In this document: positions 27,126-36,197 of the stretch, piece after piece | Numbering within the stretch: the first letter of the stretch is position 1 | Layout of the letters: the number at the start of each line of letters is the position of its first letter | Origin: Nocardia anaemiae NBRC 100462 | GTDB taxonomy: Bacteria; Actinomycetota; Actinomycetes; Mycobacteriales; Mycobacteriaceae | Direction: 5' to 3' | DNA length: 64,000 nt | Assembly (NCBI RefSeq): GCF_001612725.1 | Contig: NZ_BDAZ01000008.1 | Span: 372,001-436,000 of the forward strand | The notes under the pieces: generated by a model | The model's database searches: none | What the model saw: the letters and a program-made list of their open reading frames with translations, nothing else | What the model was told of the DNA's origin: nothing | Translations under genes and position numbers: made by a program

Positions 27126-29906
27126 ATGCGCGACAAACAGTCGACCGGTAGGTCCGAGATTGCCGCACTGACCGAGCGGGTCGCGAACGCGCGGGGTCGG
27201 TTGCCGCTGCAGGATGACGCGGCGCTGGTGCAGGCGTTGTCGGATGCCGAGATCGATGCGGAACGCGAACTCGCGCAATGGGTTCGGGCGCAGCGGCGGG
27301 GGCAGCGCAAGCGAGCGGTCCAGGATGAACTCGCAGCCGAGAAGCGCAACCGGCGGACCATGTCCGCCATCCAGCGCGCCGATGACGCGGATGCGCGCTG
27401 GCATCGGCGGGCGCTCGCGGCGCGGCGGCGAGTCTCGAATCAGGATGCGCGCCTTGCCCAGTTGTACCGCCGGGCCGAATGGTCCTCGCGTGCGTTGATC
27501 GCCGTCGTGGTGCTCGGCATGGTGTGGGCCGGGGTCAATGTGCAGCACAACCTGGTGCCCAGCGGGAATATGGCGGATCCGCTGTACTGGTTGAGCTACG
27601 GGATCGAGGCGATGATCTCCATCCCGATCATCACCATCATGGTGGCCGCGACGACGGCCGCCCGCTGGGGCCGCGAACTCGACCGAGGCAAGGTCGTCTT
27701 CTTCGAGACCGCGTTGCTCGGCACGACCGTCGCCCTCAATGCGGGCCCACATCTGGCCGCCGGAGCCTTCGGCCAGGCCGCCGAATACGCGATCGCACCG
27801 GTCATGGTCGGCGTCGTTATCTGGTTGCACGCCTGGGTTTCCGCGCGATACGCCCTGCTCATCGATGGTGTTCCGATCGTCGAGAACGAACCCGAACCGC
27901 CGCCCCGGCATCGAGTCACCACCGAACGCGGCGCGCCCATCGACACCTTCCACGACGACCCCATCGACCGTCGAGAGCTACTGGCGGCCAAGGGTTTCGA
28001 CCCCATGCTCGACCAGGCCGGAGTCCGCTTCCCGGTCGACATGGATACCCACGTCGCCGAGGCGGCGATGCGCGCCGCGCAACCCGACGCGGTTCCGGTC
28101 TCGCGCCTCGACTGCACGGAAACCCTGGTGTATCACGCGCAGAGCACCCGCTCGACCAACGGCCGTCTCACCCAACCGATTCCGAGCGAGAACTACCGCT
28201 CTGCTCACACGACGCGTACCTCGGATCCGGTCCAGGACACCGCGACCACCTTTACCGGTGCACAGCCTGCCCATCCGTCGGCCACGAATACCGGCGGCGA
28301 GAAGGCCTTTCACGCCAACGACTTCGATCTCCGCACCGCGAGCGTCAGTGGGAGCACACCGCACGCCACCGCGCACCCGGGGGCCGCGATGGGCACTCGC
28401 GTCGGGCACGCACCGACTGCCACTAGTGGATTCGAGCCCGATACAGCAGCGACTGCTACCGACGATCGCACGACTTTTGCCACTACAGGCTTCGAGCCCC
28501 GTCCGGCAGCTCCGAGTGCCACCAACCCTGGCATCCGACACACGACCGACTCCGCGCCCCAGACCATGTCGATGACTGCCGATGCGCGCCCGACTCTCGC
28601 CACTACCGGCCTCGACCCCCAGACCGGTAGCGATGAGCGCACAACTTTCGCTACCACAGGTGTCCAGCATCGGACGGAAGCGCCGAATGCCGCTGGTACT
28701 CGCGACGAGCACACGACAGTTGCCGCAACCGGATTCGCGCCGCACGACGCGTCAGTGACCGCCGCCGATGAGCCCACGGCTTTCACTGACACCGGCATCG
28801 CACCACGGACGGCAGCGCCCAGTGCCGCCAGCACCCGCGACGAGCACACGATAGTTGCCGCAACCGGATTCGATGCACAGACCGCGGTGACTGGTGCCGA
28901 CGAGCGTACGTCTGGTGCCGACATCGGTAGTTCGTCCGGGACTACTGCTTCCGCTCGCGACGGGGCCAGCGGCGAGCGCACGGCACCTGCGGCGGGCACC
29001 CCTTCCGCTGCGGGCGACGGTGCGACTTCTCCTGCCACACGCATTCGGAATGCAGCTGCAGCCGATGCCCGGAACGAGCGCACAACCGCCCTCGCAACTG
29101 ATCCCACAACCGCAGCTTCCACTCGCGACGTGCGGTCCGCGCGCGATGTGGGTGCAACCTCCATTGTCGGAGCGGTCGAGAACGTTGGCACCCGCCCCGC
29201 AGCGCAGTCGCAGCTGAGCATCTTCGATACCGCGATCGTCGAAACAAGTAGCGGCACCGTCGACGCAACCGCAGACCAGGCCATGGCCGACACAAGTCGC
29301 GCTACGGCGTCCCCCGCCGCGGCGGGCACCGCTACACCAGCTGACGTTCGCCACCCAGCGAATTCCGGCACCCGTACCGAAACCTCTTCGCGCACAAGCG
29401 CGGCAGCCGACGCGGCGCACGAAAGCTCACCCATCGAACCCCAGCGTGCTACCCGCGGTTCCGCGACACCGACTCCGGCCGAACAAGTCACCCGGGCAAT
29501 GGAGGTGCACCGCACTTCGAGCACCGACAATTCCGCAACCGATCGCGTGGATCAGACCGCGGAATCCGAGGCCGAGATCGAGCAACTCGTTCCGGACGAC
29601 GCGCCTCGTCGCACCACCAGCGAGGTGATCAGCGAAGTTGTGCAATCACTTTCGGCCGAGAACCTGCTGACCGAGAACCTCGGCTCCGAAAGCGATGATA
29701 TCGAGGTCTGGTCGGTCGCCCGCGCAATCGCGGGCCGCGGCCTCTCGGTCATCCCGGTGGAGCAACTCGCCGAAATCCTCATGCTCGCCGACCAATCCTG
29801 GACCCCCACCAGCATCGGCGCGGAGGTCGGCCTGTCCCGCACCGCCATCGCCCAGGTCCTGGAATTCGCCCGCCGAGTCCGCCGCCCCTACGCAATCAGC
29901 AGCTAG
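27126..29906 (+). CDS. Large DUF2637-like membrane protein with Thr/Ala repeats and C-terminal HTH
   Basis: This 926-residue protein has four visible parts. Residues 1-115 are charged and probably coiled coil. Residues 118-245 form four membrane segments resembling DUF2637 (NMADPLYWLSYGIEAMISIP, then an FFETALLGTTVALNAGPH stretch), a domain found in actinobacterial Spd-type transfer proteins. Residues 260-790 are a low-complexity Thr/Ala/Asp region with repeats of about 45 residues. Residues about 850-926 look like a helix-turn-helix (WTPTSIGAEVGLSRTAIAQV). DUF2637 proteins in Streptomyces are often plasmid-transfer or replication associated; no plasmid genes are nearby. The start has GGAAGG at 6 bases. 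The function is not known. Confidence 0.75.
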   Translation: MRDKQSTGRSEIAALTERVANARGRLPLQDDAALVQALSDAEIDAERELAQWVRAQRRGQRKRAVQDELAAEKRNRRTMSAIQRADDADARWHRRALAARRRVSNQDARLAQLYRRAEWSSRALIAVVVLGMVWAGVNVQHNLVPSGNMADPLYWLSYGIEAMISIPIITIMVAATTAARWGRELDRGKVVFFETALLGTTVALNAGPHLAAGAFGQAAEYAIAPVMVGVVIWLHAWVSARYALLIDGVPIVENEPEPPPRHRVTTERGAPIDTFHDDPIDRRELLAAKGFDPMLDQAGVRFPVDMDTHVAEAAMRAAQPDAVPVSRLDCTETLVYHAQSTRSTNGRLTQPIPSENYRSAHTTRTSDPVQDTATTFTGAQPAHPSATNTGGEKAFHANDFDLRTASVSGSTPHATAHPGAAMGTRVGHAPTATSGFEPDTAATATDDRTTFATTGFEPRPAAPSATNPGIRHTTDSAPQTMSMTADARPTLATTGLDPQTGSDERTTFATTGVQHRTEAPNAAGTRDEHTTVAATGFAPHDASVTAADEPTAFTDTGIAPRTAAPSAASTRDEHTIVAATGFDAQTAVTGADERTSGADIGSSSGTTASARDGASGERTAPAAGTPSAAGDGATSPATRIRNAAAADARNERTTALATDPTTAASTRDVRSARDVGATSIVGAVENVGTRPAAQSQLSIFDTAIVETSSGTVDATADQAMADTSRATASPAAAGTATPADVRHPANSGTRTETSSRTSAAADAAHESSPIEPQRATRGSATPTPAEQVTRAMEVHRTSSTDNSATDRVDQTAESEAEIEQLVPDDAPRRTTSEVISEVVQSLSAENLLTENLGSESDDIEVWSVARAIAGRGLSVIPVEQLAEILMLADQSWTPTSIGAEVGLSRTAIAQVLEFARRVRRPYAISS
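28420..28915 (+). repeat. Imperfect coding repeats, about 135 bp per unit
   Basis: Within the DUF2637-like gene, near-identical blocks start at 28701 and 28836, 135 bases (45 codons) apart. Both read CGCGACGAGCACACGA followed by GTTGCCGCAACCGGATTCG with one difference between them. More diverged units (Thr-Thr-Gly-Phe/Leu plus Asp-Glu-Arg-Thr-Thr) flank them on both sides. This suggests expansion by tandem duplication. Confidence 0.75.
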
Positions 29907-29965
29907 CCAAACCCTGCCGCTGCGGCCGCAAGCAGCGTCGCGGAAGCAGCAGCACGGCACGGCGG

Positions 29966-30078
29966 TCGGTGATCCCCGCTCACGCATATCCAGTGACTAC
30001 CTCGCACAGGTTGCACCATGTGCGAGGTAGTCACTGGATATGCGGCGATGAGCATTGAGGACAACGAGAAAGCAAGGC
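29966..30078. repeat. Dispersed repeat copy 1 with 25-bp perfect inverted repeat
   Basis: The core is a perfect 25-bp inverted repeat, 29983-30007 and 30020-30044 (arms begin CGCATATCCAGTGACTACCT), with a 12-base loop that itself can pair GGT/ACC. Flanking sequence on both sides matches copy 2 at 32553-32661 in the same orientation. No reading frame is involved. It lies downstream of the DUF2637-like gene and beyond the 3' end of the MFS gene. Confidence 0.9.
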
Positions 30079-30280
30079 ACGACACCGTCGACACAACTGC
30101 TGCGGACCGCACAATCCGCGGCTTTCTGGCCATCTCAGCGGAGTAGCTACCGAAATCATGGGCCGCGGTTCGAGCGGGCGTGCACCGGGTGCCTGTCGAG
30201 ACGAAGTGCGGCAGCGGTCGTTGCCACCGTCTGTGGTTCTAGCAGGTCATCTAGGACCTCACTTACAGGCAGATCTGCCG

Positions 30281-31732
30281 TCAATCCTGTTGCGGAACCG
30301 GCCTATGTGATCGGGCCCGTCGCTCCAGTACTGCCATCGCGACGGTCGGCACGACGGCCAGGATGGCGGCGGCCAGGGCCCAGGTGAAGGTGGTTCCGAA
30401 GGCCGATGCTCGGTCGGCCTGCAGGTTGGCGTCGCGCAGGTGGTCATTGAGGACGACGACGAACAGTGCGGTGCCGATCGATCCGCCGATCCGCTGCATG
30501 ATGTTCAGTTGTGGTGTGGCGTCGCTGATCTGGGCCGGTGTGAGTGTTCGCAGGGCGACGGTCATCGCGGGCATCACGGCCAAGCCGATTCCGGCTCCGC
30601 GCACCGTCATCGCGAGACCGAGCAGCCAGTAAGGGGTGCTGTCGGTGAGGAGCATGAACGGTACGGTCGCCACCACGCCGATGACACTGCCGATGACGCA
30701 GATTCGGCTACCGATCCTGTCGAAGATGCGTCCGGACAATCCCATCGCCACCGCGGCGCCGATGCCCTGCGGTGCCATCAGCATGCCGGTATGGGCCGCA
30801 TCTTGGCCACGGACGATCTGAAAATACAAGGGCATCAGTACCATTCCGCCGAAGGTGGCCGCGCCGAAGATGAATGTGGTGACCGCGGCAGAACTGAACA
30901 GCGCGTTCCGGTAGAGCCGAATATCGAGCAGTGGGTGGGCGATTCGCGACGACCGAACGACGAAGGTCGCGATCGCGACGCTTCCGGCCAGCAGCGTAGC
31001 GAAGACGTGCGGTGACCAGAGCCCTCGTGGCCCGAGCTCGGCCAATCCGTAGGTGAGCCCGATCATTCCGAGCGAGGCCAGCGCGAGTCCGCGAATGTCG
31101 AGCCGCTCAGCGGAGAGGTTGTCGTCGTCGGTGGGTAGCAGGCGCGCGGCGAGAATCAGCCCGAGTATGCCCAGCGGCACATTGATCAGGAAGATCCACT
31201 GCCAACCGGCGGATTCGAGCAGCAGTCCGCCGATAGTCGGTCCAACCACCGGAGTCAAGACCATCGGAATCCCCACGGCTGCCATCACTTTCGCCAAGCC
31301 ACGCTGACCGGCGGCCTTCACCAGGATGATCTGCCCGGCGGGCACCATGGCTCCGCCGCCGATCCCCTGCACGACCCGCGCCCCGATCAGCTGACCGATA
31401 TCGCTGGCCAGGCCGCAGGCGATCGAGGCGAGGACGAACACCAGCAGCGAGGCGAAATAGAGCCGTTTGGCTCCCATCCGCCGTGCGGCCCAGCCCGTGA
31501 CCGGTAGGACCGCGGCCTGCGTAAGCAGATAGACGGTCACGACCCACTGGGTGGTGTCGAGTGAGCCGCCCAATGTGGTGGACAGCGATTTCAGGGCGAC
31601 ATTGACGACGGTGGCGTCGAGGAAGGCGAGTATCGCGCCGATCAGCACGACTATGACGGCCTTGCGCGCCTGTGGGGTGAGGGTGAGTTCGGGCTGCGCG
31701 GTGCGGTTTTCGGAATCAGAGGATGCTGTCAC
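30281..31732 (-). CDS. MFS multidrug exporter, DHA2 (14-TM) family
   Basis: This 483-residue transporter is of the EmrB/QacA type with about fourteen hydrophobic segments. Family markers are LDATVVNVAL in helix 1, the VTVYLLTQAAVLPVTGWAARRMG antiporter-type region (helix 2 to loop 2-3, quoted in part), and the motif C region MVLTPVVGPTIGG. It should export a hydrophobic or cationic compound by proton antiport. The GTG start lies just 9 bases from a palindromic operator-like site shared with the divergent TetR gene, so TetR repression relieved by substrate is the likely control (inference). Confidence 0.88.
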   Translation of the reverse strand: MTASSDSENRTAQPELTLTPQARKAVIVVLIGAILAFLDATVVNVALKSLSTTLGGSLDTTQWVVTVYLLTQAAVLPVTGWAARRMGAKRLYFASLLVFVLASIACGLASDIGQLIGARVVQGIGGGAMVPAGQIILVKAAGQRGLAKVMAAVGIPMVLTPVVGPTIGGLLLESAGWQWIFLINVPLGILGLILAARLLPTDDDNLSAERLDIRGLALASLGMIGLTYGLAELGPRGLWSPHVFATLLAGSVAIATFVVRSSRIAHPLLDIRLYRNALFSSAAVTTFIFGAATFGGMVLMPLYFQIVRGQDAAHTGMLMAPQGIGAAVAMGLSGRIFDRIGSRICVIGSVIGVVATVPFMLLTDSTPYWLLGLAMTVRGAGIGLAVMPAMTVALRTLTPAQISDATPQLNIMQRIGGSIGTALFVVVLNDHLRDANLQADRASAFGTTFTWALAAAILAVVPTVAMAVLERRARSHRPVPQQD

Positions 31733-31740
31733 CCAGGAAG

Positions 31741-31767
31741 TGTCATCTCTATAGACAACTCTGTCAA
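31741..31767. promoter_or_regulatory. Probable TetR operator between MFS and TetR genes
   Basis: Three alternating half-sites, TGTC (31741), GACA (31754) and TGTC (31762), form overlapping palindromes, with TCTATAGA in the middle. They sit at the start of the MFS gene and in the divergent promoter region. The binding protein is inferred to be the adjacent TetR. Confidence 0.55.
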
Positions 31768-31839
31768 CCCACGGGTTGATTAATGTGCCTGTCGGGTTAG
31801 CGAAGTCATCTGGCTAGGTGATTGGGTAGGGTTGGGCAC

Positions 31840-32508
31840 ATGACGGCGACATCCAGCCAGACCCCCGAGTCCCGCGCCGGCGGTGCGGTCCGTCGCCCGC
31901 GGCGCGCGCCGAATCCCGACGAGCGTCTCCGCGATGCCGACCGCACCCGGCAGGCGCTGCTGAGCGCCGCGCTGGACGAGTTCTCCGAGAAGGGTTTCGA
32001 TCGTGCTCGCCTACAGGACATCGCGGCGCGGGCCGGGGTCAACAAGCAGCTGATCTCCTACTACTTCGGTGGCAAGGAGAACCTCTACCGCGAGATCCAG
32101 CGCGGCTGGCAGGAGCACGAGACCACCTTCGTCGATCCCGCGCTATCCCTCGAGGAAGTCGCCGACCGCTACCTGGCCGCGGGTTTGGCCGACCCCAGAG
32201 CCGCCCGGCTGATGGCCTGGCAGGGCCTCACCGCCGACGCCCACACCACCGACCTCACCGACGATTCGGTCGCCACCGACCTGGCCAACCTGTCGCGCGC
32301 CAAGGAACGCGGAGAAATCGCCGCCGAACTGGATCCGGCCTTCGTCCGCACCGCCCTCATGGCCATCGTCATGGCCCCCGCGGTGTTCCCGCACGCCGCA
32401 GTAGGCCCGACCGGACTGAAACCCGGCTCGAAGGAATTCGAGGACTACTACCGCGGTCAACTCCGGGCGCTCCTGCGCCGTCTGGGTGCGGATTCATCTC
32501 CACGATGA
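31840..32508 (+). CDS. TetR-family transcriptional regulator
   Basis: This regulator has 222 residues. The N-terminal helix-turn-helix runs from LLSAALDEFSEKGF through LQDIAARAGVNKQLISYYFG to GKENLYREI (about residues 40-95), a textbook TetR N-domain. The variable C-terminal ligand domain shows no diagnostic motif beyond an LMAIVMAPAVFPHA segment. The start ATG 31840 has GGTAGGG 8 bases upstream. It is divergent from the MFS exporter, the usual repressor-pump arrangement. Confidence 0.88.
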   Translation: MTATSSQTPESRAGGAVRRPRRAPNPDERLRDADRTRQALLSAALDEFSEKGFDRARLQDIAARAGVNKQLISYYFGGKENLYREIQRGWQEHETTFVDPALSLEEVADRYLAAGLADPRAARLMAWQGLTADAHTTDLTDDSVATDLANLSRAKERGEIAAELDPAFVRTALMAIVMAPAVFPHAAVGPTGLKPGSKEFEDYYRGQLRALLRRLGADSSPR

Positions 32509-32552
32509 CGTCGGCGAATATGCCAGCCAGGCTTACTACCCGAGCGTGGCGT

Positions 32553-32661
32553 TCGGGTGATTCCCGCTCGCGCATATCCAGTGACTACCTCGCATAGGTT
32601 GCACTATGTGCTAGGTAGTCACTGGGTATGCGGCAACGAGGGTTGAGGACGACGAGAAAGG
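32553..32661. repeat. Dispersed repeat copy 2 (imperfect inverted repeat)
   Basis: This is a second copy of the element at 29966-30078, in the same orientation. Its arms 32571-32595 and 32608-32632 match copy 1 with a few substitutions, so the stem is less perfect. The outer flanks (TCGGGTGATTCCCGCT upstream, GACGACGAGAAAGG downstream) are also conserved. Copies 1 and 2 bracket the MFS/TetR pair. Confidence 0.88.
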
Positions 32662-32696
32662 CCGTCCGACTCGGATGTTCCGAGTCGGACGGCCTT
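32658..32696. terminator. Bidirectional terminator between TetR and MmpL genes
   Basis: A perfect 17-bp stem (AAGGCCGTCCGACTCGG and its complement) has the 5-base loop ATGTT. It lies between the convergent TetR (plus) and MmpL (minus) genes and immediately follows repeat copy 2. Confidence 0.85.
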
Positions 32697-32743
32697 GTCA
32701 CTGAGGGGCTGGACTTATCGGCGTTGCCCTGGAGCCGCTGTCT

Positions 32744-34915
32744 TTAGTTGTAGTGCGTATCCGAGTAGGCGTACTGGTTGCTGCGCGCATCCTGTGGCTT
32801 CCCTACGGGTTCACCGTTGGAATCGCGGTCTCCATGTCCTGGCCACCAGGCGCGGTGCCCGATCAGCGCAGTCACGGCTGGGGTGAAGAACATCGCCATG
32901 ACGAAGGCGGCGATGGCGATGCCCACCGAGATCGCGAAGCCCATCTGCGACAGCACATTGTTGCCTGCCAGCATCATCGACGCGAAGGTGCCCGCCAGGA
33001 TCACACCGGCCGCGGCGACCGTGGGGCCGGTGTGGCGAACCGCGAGGGCCGCAGCCTGTTTCGGTTCGTTTCCGGCTCGCGCCTCCTCACGCAGGCGAGC
33101 GACCATCAGAATGTTGTAGTCGGTGCCGAGGGCGACCACGAACAGGTACATGATCACCGGCAGGGTGAAGATCAGTCCGGAATTGCCCTGGAAGTGCTGG
33201 AAAACCAGCACCGCTGCACCGAGCGTCGCGGCGAAGCCGAGGAAGACCGAGGCCATCAGATACCACGGCGCCACCAGACTGCGCAGCAGCAGCGCGAGCA
33301 CGATCATGATGAGGATCGCCGCCACCGGGAACACGATCTTGTAGTCGTGCACCATCGCATCCTGGAAGTCGACGTACACCGACGAGATGCCGCCCACCGC
33401 AGCGGTAGTGCCCGCGGGTGCCGCCGAATGCGCGGCATCGCGGAGCGGATCGCGAACCGTATCGAGCGCGGCATCCGATTCGGGCGCTCCATCGAGGGTC
33501 ACCTGGAAGTCGGCGGCCAGTCGATCATTCGACACCGTCGGCGTCCCAACCTGATTCACGCCTGGCACCGCGGCAAGCACGGCTCGGTAGGCGGCGAGCT
33601 GGTCATCGGCGAGCGGTGCGCCGGTATCCGACCGCAACAGCACCTCGGACGGCTGTGTCGACCCCGCGGGCATGCCCTTGAGCAATTCCTTGTTGTAGAC
33701 CGTCGATTCGGAGGAATCCGAGGTCGAGCCCGAGCTCAGATCGAATGTCGGGTGGAAACCGAACGCCAACACGCCGAGGGCGACCAGCAGCCCGCCGGAC
33801 ATCGCCGCGAACGCACCGGGCCGCCGCCCCATCGCCGCGCCGATCGCAGCGAAGCGGGTGCCCTTCGGCTCCTGCTGCCACGCCTTGGACGGCCAGAAAA
33901 CCTTGGTGCCCAACAGCGAAACCACGGCGGGCACCAGCGTGAGTCCCGCCACCAGCGCCACCGCGACCGCGATCGCCAGCGCCGGACCGAGCGCACGGAA
34001 CATGCCGAGCGTCGACAGGACCAGCGCCATAAATGCGATGATCACCGCCCCTGCCGCCGAGGTGATCGCCTCGCCGACCTTGGTGACCGCACTGACCATC
34101 GCGGTCTTCGGATCCTCACCGGCGCGCAGGCGCTCCCGATACCGGAACATCAGGAACAGGATGTAATCGGTGCCGACACCGAACAGCACAACCAGCAGAA
34201 TGGAATTCACCGAACTGTCGACCTTCAGATCGAAGGCCTTGCTGACCATCGCGATCAACCCGCCGACGGTGCCAGAGATCGCGCCGATCACGACGATCGG
34301 CAGCAGCGCGATCACCGGACTGCGGAAGATGATCAGCAGCAGCACCAGAATCAGCACCACCGTCGCGATACCGATTATGGCCATACCTTTTTCGCCGGAT
34401 TCGGTCTGATCGAGCATCTGCGCCGCCTGACCCGTGACGCCCGCCTTCAGATCCGTGCCCTGCACCTGATCTTGCAATGCGTCCCGCAGTTTCTTGACCG
34501 CGTCGCTCTGCGTGGTGTCGCCCGCATTGGTCACCTTCGTCATCTGCACGGCGGCGATCTGCACCAAGCGGTTCTCCGAGGCGGGTACGGCCTGGATGCC
34601 GATGACGTCTTTGATTCTCGCGTCATCGAGCTTCGACGCGATCGCCGTCACGCCAGCCGAATCGGCCTCGGATAGCGGTGCGCCGTCCGACCGGACGAAG
34701 ACCAGTAGCGCCGCGGGCGCTTGCTGCTGCGGAAACGCCTTCTGCTGCAATTGCATTGCCTGAATCGACTCGTAATGCGATGGCAGGAATTCGGATTGGT
34801 CGGTGGTCGATTTCAGTTGCGGCGCCGAGGCCACCACCGCGATCACGATGAACAGCCAGAGACCGATCACCTTCCACGGGTTGTGCACAACGATCGCGCC
34901 CAGTCGAGCGAACAT
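32744..34915 (-). CDS. MmpL-family RND transporter
   Basis: This 723-residue membrane protein is of the MMPL family. An N-terminal helix (NPWKVIGLWLFIVIAVVA) is followed by a periplasmic domain. A first block of membrane helices contains GVGTDYILFLMFRYRERLRAG, and a second periplasmic domain and helix block contain ALGTDYNILMVARLREEAR. The paired GTDY motifs in the membrane are the proton-relay signature of RND/MmpL proteins. Members export lipids or siderophores or confer drug tolerance in mycolata. The EXLDI-type gene lies 41 bases upstream on the same strand. The substrate is not deducible. Confidence 0.9.
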   Translation of the reverse strand: MFARLGAIVVHNPWKVIGLWLFIVIAVVASAPQLKSTTDQSEFLPSHYESIQAMQLQQKAFPQQQAPAALLVFVRSDGAPLSEADSAGVTAIASKLDDARIKDVIGIQAVPASENRLVQIAAVQMTKVTNAGDTTQSDAVKKLRDALQDQVQGTDLKAGVTGQAAQMLDQTESGEKGMAIIGIATVVLILVLLLIIFRSPVIALLPIVVIGAISGTVGGLIAMVSKAFDLKVDSSVNSILLVVLFGVGTDYILFLMFRYRERLRAGEDPKTAMVSAVTKVGEAITSAAGAVIIAFMALVLSTLGMFRALGPALAIAVAVALVAGLTLVPAVVSLLGTKVFWPSKAWQQEPKGTRFAAIGAAMGRRPGAFAAMSGGLLVALGVLAFGFHPTFDLSSGSTSDSSESTVYNKELLKGMPAGSTQPSEVLLRSDTGAPLADDQLAAYRAVLAAVPGVNQVGTPTVSNDRLAADFQVTLDGAPESDAALDTVRDPLRDAAHSAAPAGTTAAVGGISSVYVDFQDAMVHDYKIVFPVAAILIMIVLALLLRSLVAPWYLMASVFLGFAATLGAAVLVFQHFQGNSGLIFTLPVIMYLFVVALGTDYNILMVARLREEARAGNEPKQAAALAVRHTGPTVAAAGVILAGTFASMMLAGNNVLSQMGFAISVGIAIAAFVMAMFFTPAVTALIGHRAWWPGHGDRDSNGEPVGKPQDARSNQYAYSDTHYN

Positions 34916-34956
34916 GTGGGAGAAGTCCTTTCGAGGTCCGAACGAGCGGACCGGTC

Positions 34957-35403
34957 TCAGATGTCGAGTTCGTCGATCTTCGGACTCGTCTCGATGTCGA
35001 CGAGTTCGCGGTAGATGCGGGCCGGAATCCGTCCGGCGAGTTCCTCGACCGAGTCGACGATGTCCACCGTGTAGTCGCCCCAGGTCTGGTCGTCGACGTC
35101 GAAGATCTCCCGCCAGTCCTTCAGATCCCTGGTCCAGTTCGCGAATGCGAAGTCCATCCAGTCGGCCTGCTGCCGATGCACCACGTATTTGCCCTTGCGG
35201 CTCAGGTAGACCCGGATCACCGCGATTCCCGATTTGGTGAATTCCCGTGCCGCACCGAGCTGTCGCCCGACGAAGCGCTGCCTGTGCAGGCCACCGGGCC
35301 CGGTTTTGAGCAGCACATCGCGCATATCCGATGCGCTCTTATCGATATTGATCGTGACCACCTCCGAAGCGCTGTCGGCCGGTGTCTGCGAATCCGCGTC
35401 CAT
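34957..35403 (-). CDS. EXLDI-type small protein upstream of MmpL
   Basis: This 148-residue soluble protein has no signal peptide. It ends in KIDELDI, matching the C-terminal signature after which the actinobacterial EXLDI family is named. The middle, GIAVIRVYLSRKGKYVVHRQ followed by an aromatic-rich ADWMDFAFANWTRDLKDW segment, is also as I remember that family, though I could not check. Biochemical function is unknown. The ATG 35403 has GGGGA upstream and was preferred to ATG 35418. It is followed by the MmpL gene and preceded by two palindromes. Confidence 0.6.
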   Translation of the reverse strand: MDADSQTPADSASEVVTINIDKSASDMRDVLLKTGPGGLHRQRFVGRQLGAAREFTKSGIAVIRVYLSRKGKYVVHRQQADWMDFAFANWTRDLKDWREIFDVDDQTWGDYTVDIVDSVEELAGRIPARIYRELVDIETSPKIDELDI

Positions 35404-35553
35404 GATTCCCCGTCCCATAAATAGATATGCAATACAGCATGGGTTCGACGCCAGCGGACCCCGATTCGGTCCGCCGCGGTGAGTTGATCTGTTGCTTTCC
35501 GGTCACCTCGAGCAGGCTCAGCGGCGACCGTCGGGAATCACTATAAGTAGATG

Positions 35554-35578
35554 TATACGTATAACGCAAGACTTGCGT
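35554..35578. promoter_or_regulatory. Two adjacent palindromes upstream of EXLDI/MmpL genes
   Basis: TATACGTATA (35554-35563) is directly followed by ACGCAAGACTTGCGT (35564-35578), both perfect palindromes. The first lies in an unusually AT-rich patch that may include the -10 region. Together they look like a regulator-binding region about 150 bases before the start at 35403. No local regulator gene is evident. Confidence 0.5.
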
Positions 35579-35932
35579 CGAGCGGCTTCGGATCACCCTC
35601 GCGGACTACCCCTCACGGTCGGGCCGCCGCACCGCCTTGACCAGCAGCGACAGCCAGATTCAAGCATCATTGCCCGCCGGGAATCCGATCGCGAAACCGC
35701 CGAGGTACCTGCCGACACCAAGCTTGATTGCGGTGCTGTGACAGCCGACCACCTCACCGCACCCACCCTCCGGAACGTCCCGGGCCCGACCGGCCGACGG
35801 ATACGACAAGTGTTGGCGCACAAAGCTCTCCGACAATGCGCTCACGCCGATAGCGGACCCGCCGGTGAAGCACCTCACACTGGTGACAGCGCCGAGTCCG
35901 GCGAGCAGCACAGATCGCCGCAGCCCACCGTT

Positions 35933-36119
35933 GACGAGCCCGGCGACCAGCCAACGCCAAATTGGCATGGCCACACCGAACCACCCCCTGCGTACCGCAG
36001 ACCAGCCCGCCGACCAGCGAACGCCAAACGTCCATGACCACACCGAGCCGCGCACCCTAGACCAGCCCGCCGACCAGCGAACGTCGAACGGCTAGGACCA
36101 CGCCGATCCCCTGCGCACC
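35933..36119. repeat. Three imperfect tandem repeats of about 60 bp in non-coding DNA
   Basis: Units begin near 35933, 36000 and 36060. The last two are exactly 60 bases and share GACCAGCCCGCCGACCAGCG at their starts. The first is about 67 bases and more diverged. They fall in a roughly 770-base stretch (35425-36197) without a credible gene, between EXLDI and Nudix genes. The six-frame open frame across it has no ribosome site and biased composition. Confidence 0.75.
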
Positions 36120-36197
36120 GAACTCGCGAACTACGCACCCACACAAAAACTCTCGCCGAAACCAGCACGCACCCAAGCAACCGGTTCACATCGCCCA

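Noticed and set aside
28310..29530. Minus-strand frame of 406 codons rich in Ala/Val
   Set aside because: Antisense of the repeat region of the DUF2637-like gene, whose plus strand has a ribosome site and domain structure.
29966..32661. CRISPR array
   Set aside because: Only two distant copies, each a hairpin element; no regular spacers and no cas genes.
35492..36037. Plus-strand frame of 181 codons in the gap
   Set aside because: Biased composition, crosses tandem repeats, and no ribosome site; treated as non-coding.
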